Shown: positions 7,144-15,400 of the stretch, one piece after another | Numbering within the stretch: the stretch's first letter is position 1 | How the letters are laid out: every line of letters begins with the position of its first letter | Assembly: GCA_013697225.1 (NCBI GenBank) | Contig: JACCXG010000390.1 | Coordinates: 1 to 18,881, forward strand | From: Acidobacteriota bacterium | Lineage (GTDB): Bacteria; Acidobacteriota; Vicinamibacteria; Vicinamibacterales; 2-12-FULL-66-21 | Direction of reading: 5' to 3' | DNA length: 18,881 bases | Notes under the pieces: model-generated | Database searches by the model: none | What the model was told of the DNA's origin: nothing | The model's input: the letters and a program-made list of their open reading frames with translations, nothing else | Translations under genes and position numbers: made by a program

Positions 7144-7596
7144 TCACTCGGTGCTGACGCTGGTCTCCCGGTCCAGTGCCGCCATCAACGTGTGCCAGGC
7201 CAGGCTTGCGCACTTCACCCTGGCCGGATACTCACGAACGCCGGAGAGAACGGATAACTTTCCGAGGTCCTCCACTTCCTGATCGGTCGAAGTGGTGACC
7301 ATCCGGTGGAACCGCGCGAACAGGTCCGTCGCCTCACCCAAGGTACAACCCTTGAGGCAGTCTGTCATCAGGGAGGCTGACGCTTTCGAGATCGCGCAAC
7401 CCGCTCCCTCGAAGGCGGCATCGCAGATCCGATCACCGTCCACCTGCAGGAACACGGTGACCCTGTCTCCACAGAGCGGGTTGTACCCCTCTGCTTCGTG
7501 GCTGGGGCTCTCCATCCGGCGGAAATTCCTGGGCCGCCGGTTGTGATCCAGGATCACCTCCTGGTACAGCTCGCCGAGGTCCCCCATCGAGCTCAC
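7144..7596 (-). CDS. sufU: Sulfur-transfer/scaffold protein SufU
   Basis: The 150-residue IscU-like protein has the SufU/IscU cysteine set: Cys42 with Asp44 (NPLCGD), Cys67 (GAGCAIS) and Cys129 (RVKCASL). The insert between the second and third Cys is of the longer SufU type. In SufU these residues bind zinc and accept persulfide from SufS. The GTG at 7596 overlaps the sufS stop (GTGA); an ATG three codons later (7587) is an alternative start. A SufS-SufU pair alongside SufBCD is typical of Gram-positives and several other phyla, including Acidobacteriota. Confidence 0.93.
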   Translation of the reverse strand: MSSMGDLGELYQEVILDHNRRPRNFRRMESPSHEAEGYNPLCGDRVTVFLQVDGDRICDAAFEGAGCAISKASASLMTDCLKGCTLGEATDLFARFHRMVTTSTDQEVEDLGKLSVLSGVREYPARVKCASLAWHTLMAALDRETSVSTE

Positions 7597-8873
7597 CCGA
7601 ACACCGTCCGCACCCGCTCCAGGGCGGAGACCAGGGTGTCCACCTCTTCGCGCGTGTTGTACATGGCGAACGAGGCGCGCGCGGTAGCGGGAACGCCAAA
7701 ACGCTCCATCACGGGCTGAGCGCAGTGATGGCCGGTCCGGATCGCGACACCTTCCTGATCCACGATCGTGCCGATGTCGTGGGGATGGATCCCCTCCAGG
7801 ACGAACGACAGGATGCTCGCCTTCCGGCGCGCCGTACCAATCAGGCGCACGCCGGGAACTTCCTGAACCGCGGCCGTGGCATAGGTTAGAAGGTCCCGCT
7901 CGTGGCTGGAGATCGCCTCGAGCCCGATGCTCCCGATGTAGTCCAGGGCTGCGCCCAGGCCAATCGCCCCCGCAATGTCCGGCGTGCCGGCCTCGAATTT
8001 GTACGGCAGTTCGTTCCAGGTGGACTTCTCGAAGGTCACGGAGCGGATCATGTCGCCGCCGCCGAGAAACGGCGGCATCTCCTCCAGCAGCGACGCCCGG
8101 CCGTAGAGCACCCCAATCCCCGTCGGGCCGTAAAGCTTGTGCCCCGTGGCCACGTAGAAATCACACCCGAGCGCCTGCACGTCCACCGGCATGTGGTAAG
8201 CCGCCTGCGATCCATCCACCAGCACCGGGATGCCCTTCGCGTGGGCCATCTTCACGATTGCCGGGATCGGGTTGATCGTGCCGAGCGCGTTCGACATGTG
8301 CGTGACAGACAGCAGCCGCGTCCGCGGGCCGAGCAGCTCATCGAGTGCGTCGAGCACCAGCTCCCCGGAATCGTCGATTGGCGCCACACGCAGGTGCCCC
8401 TTCCGCTCACCACACAGCATCTGCCAGGGGACGATGTTGGAGTGGTGCTCCATCGCCGTGATCACCACCTCGTCTCCCTCATTCACCCGCCAGCGCCCAT
8501 ACGTCTGCGCCACCAGGTTGATCCCCTCGGTGGAGTTGCGGGTGAACACGATCTCGCGGCTGGACGAGGCGTTGAAGAAGGTGGCCACCTTCTCGCGTGC
8601 GGCATCGTGCGCCTCTGTCGCGAGCTGGCTGAGGAGGTGCACGCCGCGGTGCACGTTCGCGTTGGTGGTCGTGTAGTACGACGTGATCGCGTCGAGCACG
8701 GCCTGTGGCTTCTGGGTTGTCGCCGCGTTGTCCAGGTACACGAGCGGCCGGCCGCGTACCTGCCGGCGGAGGATGGGAAAGTCGGCCCTGACACGCGCGA
8801 CATCCAGCACGCGCGGCTCGGGCGCCTGCCCGGCCCCGGCCGCCCGCGGAACGCCGACGGCCAGGTCGGTCAT
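7593..8873 (-). CDS. sufS: Cysteine desulfurase SufS (class II)
   Basis: The 426-residue PLP enzyme carries Lys246 in ATGHKLYGPTGIG as the PLP Schiff-base residue and Cys384 in RTGHHCAQP as the persulfide cysteine, both diagnostic of class II SufS. VYLDNAATTQKPQ (45-57) and NANVHRGVH (71-79) are family motifs. The first 23 residues form an Ala/Gly-rich extension not usual in SufS. It mobilises sulfur from cysteine and passes it to SufU. The ATG at 8873 overlaps the sufD stop (ATGA) and its own stop overlaps the sufU start, so the three genes are tightly coupled. Confidence 0.95.
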   Translation of the reverse strand: MTDLAVGVPRAAGAGQAPEPRVLDVARVRADFPILRRQVRGRPLVYLDNAATTQKPQAVLDAITSYYTTTNANVHRGVHLLSQLATEAHDAAREKVATFFNASSSREIVFTRNSTEGINLVAQTYGRWRVNEGDEVVITAMEHHSNIVPWQMLCGERKGHLRVAPIDDSGELVLDALDELLGPRTRLLSVTHMSNALGTINPIPAIVKMAHAKGIPVLVDGSQAAYHMPVDVQALGCDFYVATGHKLYGPTGIGVLYGRASLLEEMPPFLGGGDMIRSVTFEKSTWNELPYKFEAGTPDIAGAIGLGAALDYIGSIGLEAISSHERDLLTYATAAVQEVPGVRLIGTARRKASILSFVLEGIHPHDIGTIVDQEGVAIRTGHHCAQPVMERFGVPATARASFAMYNTREEVDTLVSALERVRTVFG

Positions 8874-10201
8874 GCCGCGTCGATCTCCGCCAGATCCCGG
8901 GCCAGCTGCGCGTACAACTCGGTTTCGATGGCAAGCCGGAGCGGCTCCACCTTGACGCGGTGGATGATCTCACCGGCAAACGCATGGATCAGCATGTCTC
9001 GGGCTTCCGCCTGGGTCAGGCCGCGGGCCCGGAGGTAGAAAAGGGCGTCCTCGTCGAGCTGACCGATCGCCGCGCCGTGCGTACACTTCACGTCGTCAGC
9101 GAAAATTTCGAGCTGCGGCTTCGTGTTGATGAGCGCCCCGTCGGTGAGCAGCAGCGCGCGGTTCGTCTGCTTGGCATCCGTCTTCTGGGCGTCCTGCCTG
9201 ACGATGATCTTGCCGTTGAACACCGCCCGGGCCGTCCCCCCGAGGATGCCCTTGTAGATCTCATGGCTCGGGCAGTGCGGCTGCGCATGGTCGATCGTCG
9301 TGTGGTTGTCGACGAGCCGCTCGCCGTCTGCGAGGTAGAGCCCGTTCAGCGTGACCTCCGCACCCTGACCGTCGAGCGTGGCTATGGCGTCGTTGCGCAC
9401 CAGCTTCCCGCCGAGTGAGAACGAGTGCGACGAGAAGGTCGAGCTCCGCGCCGCACGCACGTGCATGCTGGCGATGTGGAAGGCGGCCAGGCTTTCCTGC
9501 TGGACTTTGTAGTGATCGAGAACGGCCCCCTCCCCCACCACGACCTCTGTCACACCGTTGGTGAAGTACGAGCCGCCTGTTCCAACATAGGTTTCGACCA
9601 TCCGGGCCTGGCTGTTCTCACCGGCAACGACGAGAAGGCGCGGATGACTGACGGGGGCTCCACTGCCCGCGTCTGGCGAGGACACGAAGAGAATCTGCAG
9701 GGGATCTTCGACAACCGCCCCGTCCGCGATGAACACATACGCGCCATCGTCGAGGTGCGCCGTGTTCAGGGCGGCAAATGCCCGGTCATCCACATCGGCG
9801 AGCGCGCCCAGATGCTCCTGCGCGAGATCGGAGTCCTCCTGCTGCCCTCCGTGGAGCACACCTGCCAGTGAGCCGGCCCGGACCGTCTGCGGCAGCCCGT
9901 CGAGCCGCGACAGCTCCGGAGAGAACCGGCCGTTGACGACGACGAGCCTGTGAGCGGCATCGCCGTAGATGAACTGCGCAAGGCGATTCAGCGTCACCGG
10001 CGAGGGGCCGGCGGGCCGGAAATCTCCGTTGGAGATAGGCGACACGTTCGTAAAGCGCCACTCCTCGTCCCGCACCGTCGGAAAGCCCAGTGCTCTGAAG
10101 CGTGCGGTCCCGCGTTCGCGGAGGGCCTGGAGCCAGCGCGGTCCCGCAACCGGTGGAGCCGCGGAGACCCACGGGTGAAGTTTCTCGGCAACCTGTGTCA
10201 T
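8870..10201 (-). CDS. sufD: Fe-S cluster scaffold complex subunit SufD
   Basis: The 443-residue protein matches SufD in length and layout: an N-terminal helical part with DEEWRFTN (45-52) and then the right-handed beta-helix core shared with SufB. Cys373 and His375 in DDVKCTHGAAIGQL correspond to the conserved pair at the SufB-SufD cluster-building interface. The C-terminal helices (AEARDMLIHAFAGEII) dock to SufC. It acts with SufB and two SufC in the cytosolic SufBC2D complex. It begins 2 bp after the sufC stop and overlaps sufS. Confidence 0.95.
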   Translation of the reverse strand: MTQVAEKLHPWVSAAPPVAGPRWLQALRERGTARFRALGFPTVRDEEWRFTNVSPISNGDFRPAGPSPVTLNRLAQFIYGDAAHRLVVVNGRFSPELSRLDGLPQTVRAGSLAGVLHGGQQEDSDLAQEHLGALADVDDRAFAALNTAHLDDGAYVFIADGAVVEDPLQILFVSSPDAGSGAPVSHPRLLVVAGENSQARMVETYVGTGGSYFTNGVTEVVVGEGAVLDHYKVQQESLAAFHIASMHVRAARSSTFSSHSFSLGGKLVRNDAIATLDGQGAEVTLNGLYLADGERLVDNHTTIDHAQPHCPSHEIYKGILGGTARAVFNGKIIVRQDAQKTDAKQTNRALLLTDGALINTKPQLEIFADDVKCTHGAAIGQLDEDALFYLRARGLTQAEARDMLIHAFAGEIIHRVKVEPLRLAIETELYAQLARDLAEIDAA

Positions 10202-10203
10202 CG

Positions 10204-10947
<744 letters not shown>

Positions 10948-10968
10948 CTTCGATGTCTTCTTCTCTTA

Positions 10969-11141
10969 GTTTGTCGTGGGGCCCCACCCCCACGACCTGT
11001 CCAGCGCTTCGGCTCTGCCTTGCGCCGCTGAAGTTTGTCGTGGGGCCCCACCCCCACGACCGGCCAGCGCTTCGGCTCTGCCTTGCGCCGCTGCAGTTTG
11101 CCGCCACCGCCAGCGCGTCGGCTCCGCCCTTGCGCCGCTCC
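10969..11141 (-). repeat. 64-bp tandem repeat with hairpins in the sufB-sufC gap (2.7 units)
   Basis: Unit 1 is 10969-11032 and unit 2 is 11033-11095; they are nearly identical. Unit 3 (11096-11141) is a diverged copy lacking the hairpin half. Each full unit holds a perfect 9-bp stem with a 6-base loop (10973-10996 and 11037-11060; arms GTCGTGGGG and CCCCACGAC). It also contains the overlapping 12-bp palindrome GTGGGGCCCCAC and a second module, CCAGCGCTTCGGCTC...TTGCGCCGCTG. The repeat ends right at the sufB stop codon and fills almost all of the gap. No T-run follows the stems, so it is not a standard terminator. Confidence 0.9.
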
Positions 11142-12587
11142 TCAGCCGACCGAGCCTTCGAGGCTGACGCTGAGCAGCTTCTGCGCCTCCACGGCGAACT
11201 CCATCGGCAGCTCCCTGAACACTTCCTTGCAGAAGCCGCTGACGATCATGTTGACAGCATCCTCGGTGCTGATCCCGCGCTGACGGCAGTAGAAGATCTG
11301 GTCCTCGCCGATCTTCGACGTGGACGCCTCGTGCTCGACCCTGGCCGAGGTGTTCTTGATCTCCAGGTACGGGAACGTGTGGGCTCCGCACTTGTCGCCG
11401 ATCAGCATCGAATCGCACTGCGAGTAGTTCCGCGCATGCGCCGCGTTCTTCCCGATCCGCACGAGGCCGCGATACGTGTTCTGCCCCTGCCCGGCGGAGA
11501 TCCCCTTGGACACAATCGTGCTGCGGGTGTGCTTGCCCATGTGGATCATCTTCGTCCCGGTATCCGCCTGCTGCCAGTTGTTGGTCGTGGCGACCGAGTA
11601 GAACTCCCCGATCGAGTGATCCCCCTGGAGGATGCAGCTCGGGTACTTCCACGTGATGGCGGACCCGGTTTCGACCTGGGTCCAGGTGATCTTCGAGCGG
11701 TTCCCGGCACACACCCCGCGCTTGGTGACGAAGTTGTAGATGCCGCCCTTCCCGTTCTTGTCCCCCGGGTACCAGTTCTGAATGGTCGAGTACTTGATCG
11801 TGGCGTCCTCGAGCGCCACGAGCTCGACGACGGCCGCGTGGAGCTGGTGCTCGTCGCGCATCGGGGCCGTGCAGCCTTCGAGGTAGCTCACGTACGAGCT
11901 CTCCTCGGCAATGATCAGCGTCCGTTCGAACTGCCCCGTGTCCTTCGCGTTGATCCGGAAGTAGGTCGACAGCTCCATCGGGCAGCGGACCCCCTTCGGG
12001 ATGTAGACGAACGAGCCGTCGCTGAACACGGCGGAATTCAGCGTGGCGAAGAAGTTGTCGGTGTACGGCACGACCGAACCCAGGTACTTCTTCACGAGAT
12101 CGGGATGCTCACGCACCGCTTCCGAGAACGAACAGAAGATGATCCCGACGCCGGCAAGCCGTTCACGGAACGTCGTTGCCACCGACACGCTGTCGAACAC
12201 GGCGTCGACAGCAACACCGCTCAGCATCTTCTGCTCTTCGATCGGAATGCCAAGCTTGTCGAACGTGGCCTTGACCTCCGGATCCACCTCGTCCAGGCTG
12301 TTCAGCACCTTCTTCTTCTTCGGCGCGGAGTAATAGGCGATGTCCTGGTAGTCGATGGGCTCGTACCTGAGGTTGTGCCAGGTCGGCTCCTTCATGGTCT
12401 GCCACAGCCGGAAGGCCTTGAGCCGCCACTCCAGAAGCCACTCGGGCTCCTCCTTCTTCGCGGAGATCAGGCGGACGACCTCCTCGGTGAGCCCCTTCGG
12501 AATGGTCTCGGATTCGACATCCGTGAAAAATCCGTACTTGTACTCGCGGTTGGCGAGCTGTTCGATGGTCTCGGTTGATGTAGACAT
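11142..12587 (-). CDS. sufB: Fe-S cluster scaffold complex subunit SufB
   Basis: The 481-residue protein is a full-length SufB. YKYGFFTDVE (17-26) opens it. NYSQCDSMLIGDKCGAHTFP (387-406) contains Cys391, and ARVEHEASTSKIGEDQIFY (415-433) contains His419 and Glu420. The spacing between Cys391 and Glu420 equals that of Cys405 and Glu434 in E. coli SufB, residues used in nascent cluster assembly. It forms the SufBC2D scaffold. ATG 12587 was preferred over an in-frame upstream ATG (12617) because AGAGAG precedes it and the protein then starts like its relatives. It follows sufA by 67 bp, a gap containing a small GTGCC/GGCAC hairpin (12605-12617). Confidence 0.96.
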   Translation of the reverse strand: MSTSTETIEQLANREYKYGFFTDVESETIPKGLTEEVVRLISAKKEEPEWLLEWRLKAFRLWQTMKEPTWHNLRYEPIDYQDIAYYSAPKKKKVLNSLDEVDPEVKATFDKLGIPIEEQKMLSGVAVDAVFDSVSVATTFRERLAGVGIIFCSFSEAVREHPDLVKKYLGSVVPYTDNFFATLNSAVFSDGSFVYIPKGVRCPMELSTYFRINAKDTGQFERTLIIAEESSYVSYLEGCTAPMRDEHQLHAAVVELVALEDATIKYSTIQNWYPGDKNGKGGIYNFVTKRGVCAGNRSKITWTQVETGSAITWKYPSCILQGDHSIGEFYSVATTNNWQQADTGTKMIHMGKHTRSTIVSKGISAGQGQNTYRGLVRIGKNAAHARNYSQCDSMLIGDKCGAHTFPYLEIKNTSARVEHEASTSKIGEDQIFYCRQRGISTEDAVNMIVSGFCKEVFRELPMEFAVEAQKLLSVSLEGSVG

Positions 12588-12654
12588 TGCTCTCTTCTGA
12601 CGCTGTGCCGGAGGCACGTACGGGGCGATTGCCTCGCGCCGGGTGCCGGGGGGA

Positions 12655-12981
12655 TTACACCGAGAAAGATGTGCCGCAGCCGCAACTCGATTTGGCGTGC
12701 GGGTTACTGAACACGAACCCCTTGCTTACGAGGCTCGTGTCGTAATCGAGCGTTGTGCCGTCCAGAAACCTGAAGCTCCGGGGATCGATGAATACCCTGG
12801 CGCCCTCGGGCCCCTCGAAGACGTGGTCACCCTCGCGCGCGGCGGCTTCCCAGGCAAACGTGTAGCTCAGACCCGAGCAGCCGCCAGCTTTGATGCCGAT
12901 CCGCAGGCCCCCGCCGGGGATGGCATTCCTGGCCGTCATCTTCCTGATGAGCTTCGCTGCGTTTTCGCTGATCTGCACCAT
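12655..12981 (-). CDS. sufA: A-type Fe-S carrier protein, SufA/ErpA/IscA family
   Basis: The 108-residue protein has the A-type carrier signature: Cys35 in GGCSGLSY and Cys100/Cys102 in SSCGCGTSF. These three cysteines bind Fe or a [2Fe-2S] cluster, which is handed to apo-proteins. FSNPHAKSSCGCG is conserved. It is the promoter-proximal gene of the suf operon; the ATG at 12981 is preceded by AGGA very close to the start. SufA, IscA and ErpA cannot be separated by sequence alone; the operon context favours SufA. Confidence 0.93.
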   Translation of the reverse strand: MVQISENAAKLIRKMTARNAIPGGGLRIGIKAGGCSGLSYTFAWEAAAREGDHVFEGPEGARVFIDPRSFRFLDGTTLDYDTSLVSKGFVFSNPHAKSSCGCGTSFSV

Positions 12982-13012
12982 GATCCTGTCGCTCGTGCGG
13001 TGGTCACTCCTG

Positions 13013-13037
13013 AACTACGACCACAATAGTCCTATAT
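13013..13037 (-). promoter_or_regulatory. Putative IscR/Rrf2-type operator of the suf operon
   Basis: On the - strand this reads ATATAG-GACTATTGTGGTC-GTAGTT. The 13-base core GACT-N5-GGTC matches the E. coli type 1 IscR site arrangement (ATA-N3-GACT-N5-AGTC) with one base changed in the second half-site. It overlaps the suf -10 element and expected start site, a position suited to repression, and its likely ligand is encoded in the same operon. Confidence 0.6.
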
Positions 13038-13061
13038 TACTTCCAAAGGCCCGCCGGTCAA
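13034..13061 (-). promoter_or_regulatory. Sigma70-like promoter of the suf operon
   Basis: On the - strand: -35 TTGACC (13061-13056, 5 of 6 to consensus), a 16-base spacer, and -10 TAATAT (13039-13034, 4 of 6). The predicted start near 13027 gives a leader of about 45 bases to the sufA ATG. This AT-rich stretch stands out from the GC-rich surroundings. Confidence 0.6.
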
Positions 13062-13112
13062 GCTGCATCGGGGACGATATTGCCGACGAAGCCCAGAAAT
13101 AGGGAGGCATTC

Positions 13113-13136
13113 GTGGTACAAGGACCGGAACCGTGA
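13113..13136 (+). other. Possible 7-codon leader peptide upstream of rmuC
   Basis: A strong Shine-Dalgarno GGAGG (13103-13107) lies 5 bases before a GTG at 13113. The reading frame encodes V-V-Q-G-P-E-P and ends with a TGA at 13134-13136 that overlaps the rmuC GTG (GTGA). It may initiate ribosomes that reinitiate on rmuC. The alternative is that this Shine-Dalgarno is incidental and AGGA at 13121-13124 serves rmuC. Confidence 0.3.
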
Positions 13137-14521
13137 GCGAGCATCTGTTCTCCTCCCCCCTGGTGGCGGGACTTGCCCTGGGCCTGGGGGTCGCTGCGGT
13201 CCTGTGGGCGTTCCTGCAGGGGCGCCGCGCGGCTGAGCTGAAAGAACGCCTGCAGCAGCGCGACTCCGCCTGCACCGGACTCCAAACCGAGCTCGCCTCG
13301 GCACGCCAGGAATGTGCCCGCGTCGGCGCGCAGCTGGAAGCGGCGCAGGCCGCCTCCGCCGAGAAGCTGGCGCTCCTCCAGACAGCCGAAGCCCGGCTGC
13401 GGGAGACGTTCTCCGCGCTCTCGTCCGATGCGCTGCAGCGAAACAACGAAGCCTTTCTGCAGCTGGCCCGCGCGTCGCTGAGCGAGTTTCAGCGCCACGC
13501 CACGACCGACCTCGAGGGACGCCACAAGGCGATCGATGCCCTCGTCCAGCCGCTGCGCGAGTCCCTCACCCGCGTGGATTCGAAGCTGCAGGAAGTCGAG
13601 CGCGGCCGTGTCTCCACGCATGCACAGGTCGCCGAGCAGATGCGGGCACTTGCGCAGGCGCAGCACCTGCTCCAGACCGAGACCGGCCGTCTCGCGCGCG
13701 CCTTGCGCTCGCCGAACGTCCGCGGCCAGTGGGGAGAACTTCAACTGCGCCGGGTGCTCGAGAACGCCGGCCTCGTGGAAGGCAGCCACTACGAGCTGAA
13801 GGAGTCCACGCAGACCGAAGGAGGACGCTTGACCCCGGACGCGGTCATCAAGCTCCCCGGGGGAAAGAACGTCGTCGTCGACGCCAAGGTGCCGCTCACC
13901 GCGTACCTCGAGGCGGCGGAGGCGGAAAACGACCAGGCGCGCGATCTGAAGCTGCGGGACCATGCCCGTCAGGTCAAGGACCACGTGAACCGTCTGGCCA
14001 ACAAGACGTACTGGGCCCACTTCCAGCCGGCACCGGACATCGTGGTCATGTTCATCCCCGGCGAATCGCTCCTGACCTCCGCGCTGCAGGCTGACGCTGC
14101 ACTGCTCGAATACAGCATGAGCAAAGGGGTGATGCTCGCCAGCCCGCTGACGCTCATCGCGCTGCTGCGCGCGATCGCGTACGGATGGCAGCAGGAGACC
14201 GTGGCCAGAAATGCCCAGGAGATCAGCGACCTGGGGCGGCAGCTCTACGACCGGATCGCCAAGCTGGCGGAACACTTCGACACCGTTGGCCGAAGCCTGG
14301 CCAAGGCGGTCCAGGCGTACAACGGCGCCGTGGGCACGCTGGAGAGCCGGGTGCTTGTGACAGCGCGCCGGCTGAAGGACAAAGGGGTGACCGCTCCCTC
14401 AGAGTTCGCGGAACCAGCCATGGTGGACCACACCCCACGTCCGCTCGGGGCGCCGGAGCTCCTCGGGCTCTTCGAAGAAGAGGAGCCGATTGACGGGGTC
14501 GTGATCGAGGAAGGCTCCTGA
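13133..14521 (+). CDS. rmuC: DNA recombination/structure-limiting protein RmuC
   Basis: The 462-residue protein has an N-terminal membrane helix (about 9-28), a long coiled coil (about 30-180) rich in Ala, Glu, Gln and Arg heptads, and then the RmuC nuclease-like domain (about 190-400). RSPNVRGQWGELQLRRVLE, the VVDAKVPLTAYLEA strand and the PDIVVMFIPGESLL segment are typical of the family. RmuC is linked to suppressing inversions at short inverted repeats and has a PD-(D/E)XK-like fold; its exact role is unsettled. The GTG start has AGGA 8 bases upstream. It is transcribed divergently from suf across a 151-bp gap and converges with the SIMPL gene, 4 bp from its stop. Confidence 0.93.
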   Translation: MSEHLFSSPLVAGLALGLGVAAVLWAFLQGRRAAELKERLQQRDSACTGLQTELASARQECARVGAQLEAAQAASAEKLALLQTAEARLRETFSALSSDALQRNNEAFLQLARASLSEFQRHATTDLEGRHKAIDALVQPLRESLTRVDSKLQEVERGRVSTHAQVAEQMRALAQAQHLLQTETGRLARALRSPNVRGQWGELQLRRVLENAGLVEGSHYELKESTQTEGGRLTPDAVIKLPGGKNVVVDAKVPLTAYLEAAEAENDQARDLKLRDHARQVKDHVNRLANKTYWAHFQPAPDIVVMFIPGESLLTSALQADAALLEYSMSKGVMLASPLTLIALLRAIAYGWQQETVARNAQEISDLGRQLYDRIAKLAEHFDTVGRSLAKAVQAYNGAVGTLESRVLVTARRLKDKGVTAPSEFAEPAMVDHTPRPLGAPELLGLFEEEEPIDGVVIEEGS

Positions 14522-14525
14522 CTGG

Positions 14526-15239
14526 CTAGCGGATGGCAGCCGTCAGCGTGACCTGGGCGCGGATGTCGAGCTCGCCCGGTTCGATCGGAGGCGGGGCCGC
14601 CTCCGCAGCGCCGTCACGCATGGCCATCATCATCGGGCGCGGCGGGCCGCCCCCCCCGGACCGATGTTCCTCGATCCGGACGACCCGCTCAACTTTCATC
14701 CCTGCTCCCGAGGCGGCCGCCTCGGCGCGGGCACGGGCATCCTCCACCGCAAGACGAAGCGCCTCGCGTTCCGCGCCCCCGCGGTCCTTCAGATCGAACC
14801 GCACGCCACCGACGCTCGTGGCACCTGACCCGACCGCCACGTCCAGCACTTCCCCTACGCGGCCGATATCGTCCACCCTGACTTCCACGCTGTTGCGCGC
14901 CAGGTACCCGCGCAGCCTCTGCCGGCCGTCCACGTAGTCGTACTCCGGCTGCAGGTCGTAACCCCGTGTCTGAATCGCGTCACCGTCCAGGCCCAGACCA
15001 CGCAGCTTCTGCAGCACCGCGCCCATGATCTCGGCATTCTGCTTCTGCGCCTCGCGCGGAGCGCGCGCCCGGGATTCGGCCGTCACAGTGACCCAGGCGC
15101 GATCGGGAGCCCGCTTGACGAGCCCCTGGCCGGAGGAGACAACGACAGGACCTTCCCGCGCCGGGGCCGCGGGAGCCTGCGCGCCGGCGGGGCGGGCCAA
15201 GCCGACGACCATCAGTAGAAGAACCAGATAACGCGCCAC
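14526..15239 (-). CDS. Secreted SIMPL-domain (DUF541) protein
   Basis: The 237-residue protein has a signal peptide (1-20, ending AGAQA) and a SIMPL/DUF541 domain. VVVSSGQGLVKRAPDRAWVTVTAES (32-56) is the typical first strand pair. GLDGDAIQTRGYDLQPEYDY and the SVGGVRFDLKD segment follow, then the ARAEAAASGAGMKVERVV helix-strand. A Gly/Pro/Met-rich loop (about 195-220) interrupts the last part. SIMPL proteins, such as the E. coli YggE oligomer, are periplasmic and linked to oxidative stress, but their biochemical role is unclear. GTG start with GGGGAG upstream. The 161-bp gap upstream is shared with the divergent aminotransferase gene. Confidence 0.88.
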   Translation of the reverse strand: MARYLVLLLMVVGLARPAGAQAPAAPAREGPVVVSSGQGLVKRAPDRAWVTVTAESRARAPREAQKQNAEIMGAVLQKLRGLGLDGDAIQTRGYDLQPEYDYVDGRQRLRGYLARNSVEVRVDDIGRVGEVLDVAVGSGATSVGGVRFDLKDRGGAEREALRLAVEDARARAEAAASGAGMKVERVVRIEEHRSGGGGPPRPMMMAMRDGAAEAAPPPIEPGELDIRAQVTLTAAIR

Positions 15240-15400
15240 GCTGCTCCCCTTCCGGCGGCCTTTCCGGATGGAGGCCGCGCCTGCCCTATTTTGACGCCGC
15301 CCCCCTGCCCCTGATCGTCACAGCCGCGCGATGCCAGACGCTCAGGATAGCTCAGGTGAGCGCCGCCTTCGGGTGCAGGAGCGTAGGTTACACTGCCGGA

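Noticed and set aside
7902..9038. Long + strand open frame opposite sufS
   Set aside because: It is a shadow of sufS; it is rich in His, Arg and Val with no domain pattern.
10973..10996. Rho-independent terminator after sufB
   Set aside because: The stem is strong but no T-run follows it in either direction, and it is duplicated inside an operon whose next genes must be expressed.
10953..12578. Long + strand open frame (over 500 codons) opposite sufB
   Set aside because: The opposite strand encodes a full-length SufB with all conserved residues. The antisense frame is Arg/Val/Asp-rich low-complexity sequence, as expected opposite a high-GC gene.
13058..14275. Long - strand open frame opposite rmuC
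   Set aside because: The rmuC product has clear family motifs over its whole length; the antisense translation has none and would overlap the suf promoter.
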